Origin: Actinomycetota bacterium
GTDB lineage: Bacteria > Actinomycetota > Actinomycetes > Actinomycetales > Microbacteriaceae
Direction: 5' to 3'
DNA length: 5,267 nucleotides
Assembly: GCA_018895315.1 (NCBI GenBank)
Contig: JAHIOK010000421.1
Location: 1 to 5,267 of the forward strand
A model generated the notes under the pieces. It did not search any database, was not told the DNA's origin, and saw only the letters and a list, made by a program, of their open reading frames with translations. A program made the position numbers and the translations under genes. Shown here one piece after another: positions 1-5,267 of this stretch (positions are counted from its first letter, which is position 1; each line of letters opens with the position of its first letter).

Positions 1-781
1 CGAAGCCCAGGCGGGTGAGGAACATCTTCATCTGCTCGGGCGTGGTGTTCTGCGCCTCGTCCAGCACGACGAACGAATCGTTGAGAGTGCGCCCGCGCAT
101 ATAGGCGAGTGGGGCGACCTCGATCGTTCCGGATGCCATGAGCTTGGGCACGAGTTCCGGGTCGAGCATCTCGTTGAGCGCGTCGTAGAGCGGCCGCAGG
201 TAGGGGTCGATCTTGTCGCTGAGCGAACCCGGCAGGAATCCCAAACGCTCCCCCGCTTCGACCGCGGGACGCGTGAGGATGATGCGACTTACTTCTTTGC
301 GCTGCAGGGCCTGCACGGCCTTCGCCATCGCGAGGTACGTCTTGCCCGTTCCGGCGGGGCCGATGCCGAAAACGATCGTGTTCTCTTCGATCGCGTCGAC
401 ATAGGCCTTCTGGCCGAGTGTCTTCGCGCGGATGATCTTGCCGCGCGACGAGACGATCGCCTCGCCGAACACCTCCGACGGCCGAGGGCCGCCCTCCGAG
501 GCGAGGATGCGGTTGGACGACGAGACATCGGCCGGCGCGAGGTCGTGGCCGGCCTTGGTCATCGCCAGCAGCTCGTCGACCAGCGACCGCGCGGCCGCGA
601 CAGCGCCGGCTTCACCCGTGAGCGTGATCTCGTTGCCGCGCACATGCACATCGACGCCGGGATGCTCCTTCTCGACGACACGGAGCAGGCGGTCCTGCGG
701 CCCCAGCAGCTGGACCATGGCCACGCCGTCGGCGTAGACGCGATCGACGATCGGCTCGGACTGATCCTGCGACTCAGCCAC
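1..781 (-). CDS. PhoH family protein (PhoH/PhoL-like P-loop ATPase), C-terminus missing
   Basis: This is a cytoplasmic PhoH-family NTPase, a KH-like domain fused to a P-loop ATPase. The family is linked to RNA metabolism and often sits beside ybeY, but its exact substrate is unsettled. About 260 residues are visible and the gene runs off the left edge; family members are usually about 320-350 residues, so roughly the last quarter is missing. The N-terminal part (about residues 15-80, including VRGNEITLTGE) resembles the KH-like PhoH N-domain. The Walker A motif GPAGTGKT is at residues 141-148, the family signature LTRPAVEAGERLGFLPG at 169-185, and Walker B VVLDEAQN at 238-245. The start is GTG at 781: an in-frame stop lies just upstream (797-799) and GGAAG (791-795) sits 9 nt before it. 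This start overlaps the end of the HIT gene by 8 bp, which suggests translational coupling. Family assignment is very secure; the symbol phoH or ybeZ is convention only. Confidence 0.95.
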   Translation of the reverse strand, partial: MAESQDQSEPIVDRVYADGVAMVQLLGPQDRLLRVVEKEHPGVDVHVRGNEITLTGEAGAVAAARSLVDELLAMTKAGHDLAPADVSSSNRILASEGGPRPSEVFGEAIVSSRGKIIRAKTLGQKAYVDAIEENTIVFGIGPAGTGKTYLAMAKAVQALQRKEVSRIILTRPAVEAGERLGFLPGSLSDKIDPYLRPLYDALNEMLDPELVPKLMASGTIEVAPLAYMRGRTLNDSFVVLDEAQNTTPEQMKMFLTRLGF

Positions 782-1121
782 CGGTGCCCGCTTCCGTCAG
801 CCGACCGGCGAGAACGTGCGCATGCACGTGGAAGATGGTCTGACCCGCTCCCGCACCCGTATTGAATACCAGGCGGAAATCGCCGTCGGAATGTTCTGCG
901 GCCACGGTGTGCGCAAGGGCAACGACCTCGGCCAGCAGCGCGGGGTCGCCTGCGGCGAGTTCGACCACGTTGCGATACTGCTGCGTCTTGGGGATCACCA
1001 GGAGGTGCACAGGCGCCTGTGGCGCGATGTCGCGGATGACGAAGGCGTTCGCGGTCTCGGCGACGATCTCGGACGGAATCTCACCGGCGAGGATGCGCGT
1101 GAACAGGGACGGTTCGCTCAT
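774..1121 (-). CDS. HIT domain protein (HinT-like nucleotide hydrolase)
   Basis: This is a 115-residue histidine-triad protein of the HinT branch. Family members hydrolyse nucleoside phosphoramidates or acyl-adenylates such as AMP-lysine, and act as cytoplasmic dimers. The N-terminal part matches bacterial HinT (SLFTRILAGEIPSEIV at residues 5-20), followed by HLLVIPK at 39-45. The active-site triad is H98-V-H100-A-H102-V-L, preceded by the usual GQT (93-95) and by N87. H100 is the expected nucleotidylated histidine by family analogy. The length fits the family (about 110-140). The ATG at 1121 is 42 bp downstream of the rsmE stop. Only a weak Shine-Dalgarno-like GGA lies 4 nt before the ATG. 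The gene's stop codon lies inside the beginning of the phoH-like gene. The true cellular substrate cannot be told from sequence. Confidence 0.95.
   Translation of the reverse strand: MSEPSLFTRILAGEIPSEIVAETANAFVIRDIAPQAPVHLLVIPKTQQYRNVVELAAGDPALLAEVVALAHTVAAEHSDGDFRLVFNTGAGAGQTIFHVHAHVLAGRLTEAGTGG
791..795 (-). promoter_or_regulatory. Ribosome binding site for the phoH-like gene, inside the HIT gene
   Basis: GGAAG on the minus strand lies 9 nt before the GTG at 781, inside the last codons of the HIT gene. It decides the GTG start, because no other start codon lies between it and the upstream in-frame stop at 797-799. Confidence 0.55.
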
Positions 1122-1163
1122 AGGTCCAGTCTACCGACCGGGGCTCGACGACCGGCCAGAGCG

Positions 1164-1904
1164 CTACCAGCGACCGAGCGCGGCGTTCACGACCGCAAGG
1201 GCAGCGGGGCCGGCTGTCGAGGTGCGCAGCACCGTATCGCCGAGGCGCACGAGCGTCGCACCGGCCCCGGAAAGCGCTTCGAGCTCCTCCGGTGCGACAC
1301 CACCTTCGGGTCCGACCACGAGGATCACGTCGCCCGTATCGTCGCGCGCGAGAGCGAGGGACGACAGCGCGATCGAAGCGGTCGGCTCGAGCACGAGCAG
1401 GCGGGCGCCCGACGCCGCCCGCGCCGCGAGCTGCTTCGTCGTCTCGACCACCGCGACCTCCGGCACCCAGGGGCGGTGCGACTGCTTGGCGGCCTCCCGA
1501 ACGATCGTCGCCCAGCGGGCACGACCCTTCTCGGCCTTCGCCGGGTCCCACCGCGACACGCTGCGCGACGCCTGCCAGGGCACGATCTCGTCGATACCGA
1601 GTTCGGTCGCCGCCTGAACCGCGAGCTCGTCGCGGTCGCCTTTGGCGAGTGCCTGCACGAGCACGAGGCGCAGGGCGGGCGCAGGCACATCGGTGCGGGC
1701 CGTGATGCGGATCTCGACCTCGCGAGGCGAGACCGCGGTGCAGACGCCGGACAGCCATGCCCCGCGTCCGTCGCCGACCGTCACTTCTTCACCGACACGG
1801 ATGCGGCGGACAGCCGCCGCATGATGCGCCTCGGCGCCGGTCAGCCGCACGGTGTCGCCGATGCCCGCAGAGCCGGCGTCATCCCGCACGAAGTGCAGCG
1901 ACAT
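1164..1904 (-). CDS. rsmE: 16S rRNA (uracil(1498)-N3)-methyltransferase RsmE
   Basis: RsmE methylates N3 of U1498 in helix 44 of 16S rRNA, using S-adenosylmethionine. The protein has 246 residues, the usual family length. Residues 1-70 form the N-terminal PUA-like RNA-binding region (SLHFVRDD, then LTGAEAHHAAAVRRIRVGEE at 21-40). The rest is a SPOUT (trefoil-knot) methyltransferase domain with QALAKGDRDE at 84-93, EAAKQSHR at 137-144, the cofactor-binding GPEGG at 198-202, and the C-terminal knot segment LGDTVLRTSTAG at 221-232. All family hallmarks are intact. The frame stays open 42 codons further upstream, but that extension is Arg/Ser-rich and overlaps the end of dnaJ. I chose ATG at 1904 because it gives the canonical MSLHFVRD start and lies 4 nt after the dnaJ stop. 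This tight spacing suggests co-transcription and reinitiation. Confidence 0.96.
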   Translation of the reverse strand: MSLHFVRDDAGSAGIGDTVRLTGAEAHHAAAVRRIRVGEEVTVGDGRGAWLSGVCTAVSPREVEIRITARTDVPAPALRLVLVQALAKGDRDELAVQAATELGIDEIVPWQASRSVSRWDPAKAEKGRARWATIVREAAKQSHRPWVPEVAVVETTKQLAARAASGARLLVLEPTASIALSSLALARDDTGDVILVVGPEGGVAPEELEALSGAGATLVRLGDTVLRTSTAGPAALAVVNAALGRW

Positions 1905-1908
1905 CCGC

Positions 1909-3033
1909 TCAGCCGTTCCGGAATCGGTCGCGGAGCTTCGCGAACAGGCCCTGATGGAACTCCGACAGGTGCGGAGCGGGCGCCTTGGTCTTCGCAGCGA
2001 ACTCCTCGATGAGGGCCCGCTCCTTCGCATCGAGTCGCGTCGGAGTCACGACGTGCACGCCGACCCGGAGGTCGCCGCGCTGGGTTCCGCGCAGCGGAGT
2101 GATGCCGCGACCCTTGATCGTCAGGACGTCACCACCCTGAACGCCGGAGCGCAGTTCGAGCTCGACGGGTCCGTCGAGGGACTCGATCGTCGTCGTGGCA
2201 CCGAGGATCGCGTCGGGCATCGACACCTCGAGGGTCGCGAGCAGGTCGTCGCCGTCGCGACTGAACACCTCGTGCGGGGTGACGGTCACCTCCATGTAGA
2301 GGTCGCCGTTCGGTCCGCCCGCAGGGCCGACCTCGCCGGAGCCCGGCAGCTGCAGCCGCAGCCCGGTCTCGACACCGGCCGGGATGTCGACCGACACCGT
2401 GCGGCGCGCGCGTACGCGACCCTGGCCCTGGCAGGTGGCGCAGGGGTAAGGGATCGTCGTGCCATAGCCCTGGCAGCTGCCGCAGGGCTGGCTCGTGACC
2501 ACGTTGCCGAGAAGACTGCGCACGGTGCGCTGGATGTGACCGGAGCCGTGGCAGATGTCGCAGGTGACCGGTGCGGTCCCCTGCTGGCAGCACGAGCCCT
2601 GGCAGGTCTCGCACAGCACGGCGGTGTCGACGTCAATGTCACGATGGGCGCCGAACACCACGTCGCCGAGATCCAGCGTGACGCGCACGAGGGCATCCTG
2701 CCCGCGCTCGCGGCGGGACCGCGGACGACCACCGCGTCCACCGCCGCCACCCGCGGCGCCGAAGAACGTCTCGAAGATGTCGCCGAAGCCACCGAAGCCT
2801 CCTGCGCCACCCCCTCCGCCGAACGGGGAGTCGCCGCCCATGTCATAGCGCTGCCGCTGCTCGGTGTCACTCAGCACGTCGTATGCGTGCGTGACGAGCT
2901 TGAAGCGTTCCGACGCGTCGGCGCCCGGGTTCACATCGGGGTGCAGCTCGCGCGCGAGACGGCGGTATGCCTTCTTGATCTGGTCGGGTGTCGCGTCGCG
3001 CGGCACACCGAGGACCTCGTAGTGGTCAGCCAC
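1909..3033 (-). CDS. dnaJ: Molecular chaperone DnaJ (DnaJ2-type, hrcA-linked)
   Basis: This is a class I Hsp40 co-chaperone of 374 residues that delivers unfolded clients to DnaK and stimulates its ATPase. The J-domain spans residues 4-70 with the essential HPD at 31-33 and KKAYRRLAREL at 20-30. A short Gly/Phe region (66-103) holds GGFGDIFETFFG at 81-92. The zinc domain (141-205) has four CxxC pairs: C141/C144, C158/C161, C184/C187 and C198/C201. The two client-binding beta-domains and the C-terminal dimerisation region follow. The first zinc repeat reads CETCQGSCC instead of the usual CxxCxGxG, giving two extra cysteines (148, 149). The start is GTG at 3033, preceded by AGGAAGG. The gene lies 57 bp after hrcA, the usual position of the second actinobacterial dnaJ (dnaJ2); the grpE/dnaK-linked copy should lie elsewhere, which is inference. 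It is probably HrcA-controlled from the CIRCE promoter. Confidence 0.97.
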   Translation of the reverse strand: MADHYEVLGVPRDATPDQIKKAYRRLARELHPDVNPGADASERFKLVTHAYDVLSDTEQRQRYDMGGDSPFGGGGGAGGFGGFGDIFETFFGAAGGGGGRGGRPRSRRERGQDALVRVTLDLGDVVFGAHRDIDVDTAVLCETCQGSCCQQGTAPVTCDICHGSGHIQRTVRSLLGNVVTSQPCGSCQGYGTTIPYPCATCQGQGRVRARRTVSVDIPAGVETGLRLQLPGSGEVGPAGGPNGDLYMEVTVTPHEVFSRDGDDLLATLEVSMPDAILGATTTIESLDGPVELELRSGVQGGDVLTIKGRGITPLRGTQRGDLRVGVHVVTPTRLDAKERALIEEFAAKTKAPAPHLSEFHQGLFAKLRDRFRNG

Positions 3034-3038
3034 AATCG

Positions 3039-3045
3039 CCTTCCT
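3039..3045 (-). promoter_or_regulatory. dnaJ ribosome binding site
   Basis: AGGAAGG on the minus strand ends 5 nt before the GTG at 3033. It supports a GTG start for dnaJ, which also gives the canonical MADHYEVLGV N-terminus. It begins one base after the 3' arm of a strong hairpin. Confidence 0.75.
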
Positions 3046-3046
3046 G

Positions 3047-3063
3047 CCCGCGCATGGCGCGGG
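3047..3063 (-). repeat. Perfect inverted repeat in the hrcA-dnaJ gap
   Basis: The minus strand reads CCCGCGC-CAT-GCGCGGG, a perfect 7-bp all-G/C stem with a three-base loop. It occupies the middle of the 57-bp gap between hrcA and dnaJ and ends one base before the dnaJ ribosome binding site. No T-run follows, so it is not a standard intrinsic terminator. It could act in mRNA processing, stability or access to the ribosome binding site; that role is inferred. Confidence 0.6.
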
Positions 3064-3090
3064 AATCGTCGGGTCGCCGGATACGGAGGA

Positions 3091-4134
3091 TCAGCGAGAG
3101 TTCTCGTCGTCCTCGAGCAGCCGGCTGAGATAGCGCGCGACGGCGCGAACCGCCGCGAGGTTGGTGGGGTAATCCATCCGGGTGGGGCCGAGCACCCCGA
3201 CTCGGGCGGTCGAACCCGTCGCATCGTACGAACTCGCGACGACGGATGCCTCGGGCAGGCCGAACGGCTCGTTCTCACGACCGATGCTCGCCGCCAGGCC
3301 CTGCTGGTCGGCGACCATCTCGCTCATCAGGCGCACAAGGGTGACCTGTTCCTCGATGGCTTCGAGGAGCGGGAAGATGCTGCCGCGGAAGTCGGATTCG
3401 CGCCGCGCGAGATTCGCGGAACCGGCCATCACGAGACGGTCCTGGCGGAAGTCCTCGAGCTCTTCGGCGACGACACGCAGCACCGGAGCGACCGCGATGT
3501 CGAGGCGGGAGGCCGGCGTCGGTGGGGCGGCGAGAAGCTCCGCGATGCGCTGGGCTCCGTCACGGACGCTGCGGCCGGTCACGAGCACCGACACCCGGGC
3601 ACGGAGCTGAGCCACATCGGCCTCGTCGAGCTCTTCGCGGATCAAGACGATGCGCTGAGAGACGCGACCGGTGTCAGTGACGACGATGACGACGACGCGC
3701 CCACCGCCGAGGTTCACGAGTTCGACGTGCGAGACGTTCGCCCGGGCGAAGGACGGGTACTGCACGAGCGCGACCTGTCCGGTGAGCTGAGTGAGAGCGC
3801 GAACCGTCCGCGCGAGCACGTCGTCGAGGTCATCGCCGGGTCCGCTCAGGAGCGTCGCGATCGCGGAGCGCTGCGCGGGGGTCAGGGGTCGCAGCTCGGC
3901 GAGGTGGTCGACGAAGACGCGGTAGCCCTTGTCGGTGGGCACGCGGCCGGAAGACGTGTGGGGCGCCTCGATGAGCTCTTCATCTTCGAGGAGCGCCATG
4001 TCGTTGCGAATCGTCGCGGCTGACACGCCGAACGCGTGGCGATCGACGATCGTCTTGCTGCCGACCGGCTCGTGGGTCTCGACGTAGTCCTCCACGATCG
4101 CCCGGAGAACCTGGAGTCCGCGTTCGCTGACCAT
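3091..4134 (-). CDS. hrcA: Heat-inducible transcriptional repressor HrcA
   Basis: HrcA is the dimeric repressor that binds CIRCE and, in other bacteria, represses groE-type genes and its own operon. Its activity needs folding by GroEL, which makes it a heat-stress sensor. The protein has 347 residues, typical of the family. A winged helix-turn-helix fills about residues 1-75 (GSKTIVDRHAFGVSAATIRND at 25-45, then HTSSGRVPTDKGYR at 59-72, the family signature). A central dimerisation/inserted domain follows, then a GAF-like C-terminal part with IGRENE (284-289) and GVLGPTRMDYPT (313-324). The ATG at 4134 was chosen because GGGAGG lies 4 nt upstream and MVSERGLQVLRAIVEDYV is the normal N-terminus. 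A longer frame upstream to 4170 would run into CIRCE and is unlikely. A CIRCE operator 30 bp upstream indicates autoregulation. No key residue appears to be missing. Confidence 0.97.
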   Translation of the reverse strand: MVSERGLQVLRAIVEDYVETHEPVGSKTIVDRHAFGVSAATIRNDMALLEDEELIEAPHTSSGRVPTDKGYRVFVDHLAELRPLTPAQRSAIATLLSGPGDDLDDVLARTVRALTQLTGQVALVQYPSFARANVSHVELVNLGGGRVVVIVVTDTGRVSQRIVLIREELDEADVAQLRARVSVLVTGRSVRDGAQRIAELLAAPPTPASRLDIAVAPVLRVVAEELEDFRQDRLVMAGSANLARRESDFRGSIFPLLEAIEEQVTLVRLMSEMVADQQGLAASIGRENEPFGLPEASVVASSYDATGSTARVGVLGPTRMDYPTNLAAVRAVARYLSRLLEDDENSR

Positions 4135-4138
4135 GATT

Positions 4139-4145
4139 CCTCCCT
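4139..4145 (-). promoter_or_regulatory. hrcA ribosome binding site
   Basis: AGGGAGG on the minus strand ends 4 nt before the ATG at 4134. It fixes the hrcA start over the longer open frame that reaches 4170. Confidence 0.75.
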
Positions 4146-4163
4146 CTCCGAGCCCGTCGCGTG

Positions 4164-4190
4164 CTGGCACTCATCGCGATCGAGTGCCAA
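4164..4190 (-). promoter_or_regulatory. CIRCE operator (HrcA binding site)
   Basis: The minus strand reads TTGGCACTC, nine bases, then GAGTGCCAG. This matches the CIRCE consensus TTAGCACTC-N9-GAGTGCTAA, with changes A to G and T to C that keep the two arms complementary. Eight of nine arm pairs match; only the outermost pair differs. The spacer is exactly nine bases. The site ends 29 bp before the hrcA start codon, and its spacing, sequence and position next to hrcA make HrcA binding very likely. Confidence 0.95.
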
Positions 4191-4212
4191 TTCTATCCCG
4201 TGCTCCTACAAT
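4184..4212 (+). promoter_or_regulatory. Candidate promoter of the divergent carboxylesterase
   Basis: TACAAT at 4207-4212 matches the -10 consensus at five of six positions. Seventeen bases upstream, GTGCCA at 4184-4189 matches TTGACA at four of six. That -35-like box lies within the right arm of CIRCE. The predicted start point (about 4219-4220) coincides with the GTG start codon, which would give a leaderless transcript. The call rests on consensus matching alone. Confidence 0.4.
4190..4195 (-). promoter_or_regulatory. Candidate -10 box of the hrcA promoter
   Basis: TAGAAT on the minus strand matches the sigma-70 consensus TATAAT at five of six positions, and its last T is the first base of CIRCE. 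Transcription would start at about 4182-4183, inside the operator, so bound HrcA would block initiation. The -35 region at the right spacing (about 4213-4218) is poor (AGCGCC), so this promoter is a tentative call. Confidence 0.45.
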
Positions 4213-4219
4213 GGCGCTC

Positions 4220-5267
4220 GTGAGCGACATACAGCCGGCGACGACGACGGTAGCCACGGGGATCGGCCGACTCCGTGGCACAGTGGATGCCGACATCCGG
4301 CGGTTCCTCGGCATCCCTTACGCACACCCGCCCGTGGGCGAGCGCAGATTCGCGCTGCCGGAGCCCGTCGCCCCCTGGAGCGGCACGCGCGACGCGCTCC
4401 AGCACGGGCCGACCGCTCCGCAGCATCCGTACGTGGGCGCGATCGGTCATCTGCTGACCACCGTCGAGATCCCGGGTGACGACATCCTCACCCTCAATGT
4501 GTGGACACCCGTCGAGGTGCCCGCCGCGGGCCTGCCGGTAATGGTCTGGTACCACGGGGGTGCGCTCGAACGCGGCACCGCGGCGCTCCCGAGCTACGAC
4601 GGCGCGACGTTCGCGCGCGACGGCGTCGTGTTCGTATCGGTGAACTACCGGCTCGGGGCCGAGGGGTTCTCCGTGCTCCAGGGCGCGCCCCGCAACCTCG
4701 GGCTCTCGGATGCCGCGCTCGGCCTGGCGTGGGTGCACCGAGAGATTGCCGCGTTCGGCGGAGACCCGGCGCGCATCACGATCGTCGGAGAGTCCGCGGG
4801 CGGCGCGATCGTCGCGGCGCTCCTGATGCGACCAGATGCGATCGGGCTCGTCGCCGGCGCCATCATCGAGAGCGGTCCGCTCGAGGCGGAGTCGCCCGAA
4901 CGCGCTGCACGCGTGACGCGCGAACTGGCGAAACGCCTGGGCATCCTCCCCACGCGCGATGCCTTCGCAGAGGTGTCGCCCGAGGTGCTCCTCGAGACTC
5001 GGCGGGCGCTGGCTGCGGGCGGCTCTCCCGTGGGCGGCGCGCCTTCGTACGTGATGGCCCTCGATCACGATTCCCTGCCACGATCACCACACGAAGGTCT
5101 CATTTCGGTCGACGTCCCGATCGTGATCGGCACCAACACCGACGAGTACCGCCTGTGGTTCGCTCCCGCCGCTCTCGCGCGCATCAGCGGCGCAAAGCTG
5201 CTCGCCGGACGCTTGGCTCTGCGCATCCCCGGTCGCGCGGTCCGCGCTTATCGTCGTGCCTGGCCCG
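4220..5267 (+). CDS. Type-B carboxylesterase/lipase family protein, C-terminus missing
   Basis: This is an alpha/beta-hydrolase of the carboxylesterase type-B family, which includes Bacillus pNB-esterase; it would hydrolyse carboxylic esters, with unknown natural substrate. Counting from GTG at 4220, visible signatures are RFLGIPYAHPPVGERRF near the N-terminus, DDILTLNVWTP, the oxyanion-hole stretch WYHGGA (110-115), VNYRLGAEGF, and the nucleophile elbow G190-E-S192-A-G194. E309 in IGTNTDEYRLWF is the expected acid of the triad. The catalytic histidine would lie beyond the right edge; family members have about 480-520 residues and 349 are visible. No signal peptide is seen, so it is probably cytoplasmic. 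The frame also has ATG at 4211, three codons earlier, with no Shine-Dalgarno at either. I prefer GTG because a -10-like TACAAT at 4207-4212 would start transcription there. It diverges from hrcA across CIRCE, and is not normally part of the hrcA block. Confidence 0.93.
   Translation, partial: MSDIQPATTTVATGIGRLRGTVDADIRRFLGIPYAHPPVGERRFALPEPVAPWSGTRDALQHGPTAPQHPYVGAIGHLLTTVEIPGDDILTLNVWTPVEVPAAGLPVMVWYHGGALERGTAALPSYDGATFARDGVVFVSVNYRLGAEGFSVLQGAPRNLGLSDAALGLAWVHREIAAFGGDPARITIVGESAGGAIVAALLMRPDAIGLVAGAIIESGPLEAESPERAARVTRELAKRLGILPTRDAFAEVSPEVLLETRRALAAGGSPVGGAPSYVMALDHDSLPRSPHEGLISVDVPIVIGTNTDEYRLWFAPAALARISGAKLLAGRLALRIPGRAVRAYRRAWP

Noticed and set aside
816..2012. A 398-codon open frame on the plus strand, antisense to the HIT gene and rsmE.
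   Set aside because: Same codon-aligned shadow effect in GC-rich DNA. Its product is Arg/Gly/His-rich without domains, and both sense genes are intact and well conserved.
1905..2030. Upstream extension of RsmE by 42 codons to an ATG at 2030.
   Set aside because: The extra residues are Arg/Ser-rich, overlap the dnaJ 3' end and are absent from the family. The ATG at 1904 gives the canonical N-terminus.
3026..3055. A nine-codon open frame starting at the ATG in the hairpin loop and ending at a TGA just inside dnaJ (minus strand), considered as a leader peptide.
   Set aside because: It has no ribosome binding site and its start is buried in the stem-loop. The ATG may be there by chance as part of the inverted repeat.
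3047..3063. Hairpin considered as a rho-independent terminator after hrcA.
   Set aside because: No T-run follows on the minus strand, and the hairpin runs straight into the dnaJ ribosome binding site.
1852..4023. A 723-codon open frame on the plus strand, antisense to dnaJ and hrcA.
   Set aside because: It is codon-aligned with both minus-strand genes. In that alignment an antisense stop appears only where the sense gene uses TTA, CTA or TCA, which are rare here. The translation is His/Arg/Asp-rich and resembles no known family, while HrcA and DnaJ are unmistakable.
4173..4180. Palindrome ATCGCGAT within the CIRCE spacer, considered as an extension of the operator.
   Set aside because: Its centre is half a base away from the centre of CIRCE, so it does not extend the dyad. 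It is probably chance.
4541..4576. Oxyanion-hole motif HGGA instead of HGGG in the esterase, considered as a sign of altered catalysis.
   Set aside because: HGGA also occurs in characterised type-B esterases such as Bacillus pNB-esterase (HGGAF), so it is normal variation. The following Leu in place of Phe is a mild change.
4193..5068. A 291-codon open frame on the minus strand, opposite the carboxylesterase.
   Set aside because: It is codon-aligned with the esterase and is a shadow. The plus-strand frame carries the full set of esterase motifs, including GESAG.

Overview
The window is high-GC DNA with codons ending mostly in G or C. Its protein sequences and gene order look actinobacterial, most likely Microbacteriaceae (Microbacterium-like). 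The genus is my inference from protein resemblance, not from a marker gene. Five genes lie head to tail on the minus strand and one gene diverges on the plus strand. Both outermost genes are cut by the window edges. Nearly every base is coding: the gaps are 0 (an 8-bp overlap), 42, 4, 57 and 85 bp, and no stretch over 300 bases lacks a gene.

In transcription order on the minus strand (right to left) the genes are: hrcA (heat-shock repressor, 4134-3091); dnaJ (class I J-domain co-chaperone of the actinobacterial DnaJ2 kind, GTG start, 3033-1909); rsmE (16S rRNA m3U1498 methyltransferase, 1904-1164); a HIT/HinT-like nucleotide hydrolase (1121-774); and a PhoH/PhoL-like P-loop NTPase (GTG start at 781, running off the left edge). 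This is a familiar conserved actinobacterial block that usually continues into ybeY and era. It joins stress control of protein folding to ribosome and RNA maintenance.

To the right, on the plus strand, is the N-terminal two thirds of a type-B carboxylesterase (from about 4220 off the right edge). A clear CIRCE operator (4164-4190), the binding site of HrcA, lies between it and hrcA. The layout predicts autoregulation of hrcA-dnaJ by HrcA, with relief on heat shock.

The most interesting part is this divergent control region. A -10-like box for hrcA abuts CIRCE on one side. The best -35-like box for the esterase lies inside the CIRCE right arm, and its -10-like box would place transcription start on a GTG codon, implying a leaderless mRNA. 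If correct, HrcA would also control the esterase. A second point is a perfect 7-bp hairpin just before the dnaJ ribosome binding site. I found no CRISPR array, mobile element, tRNA, rRNA or clearly novel multigene system; the rest is conserved housekeeping sequence.
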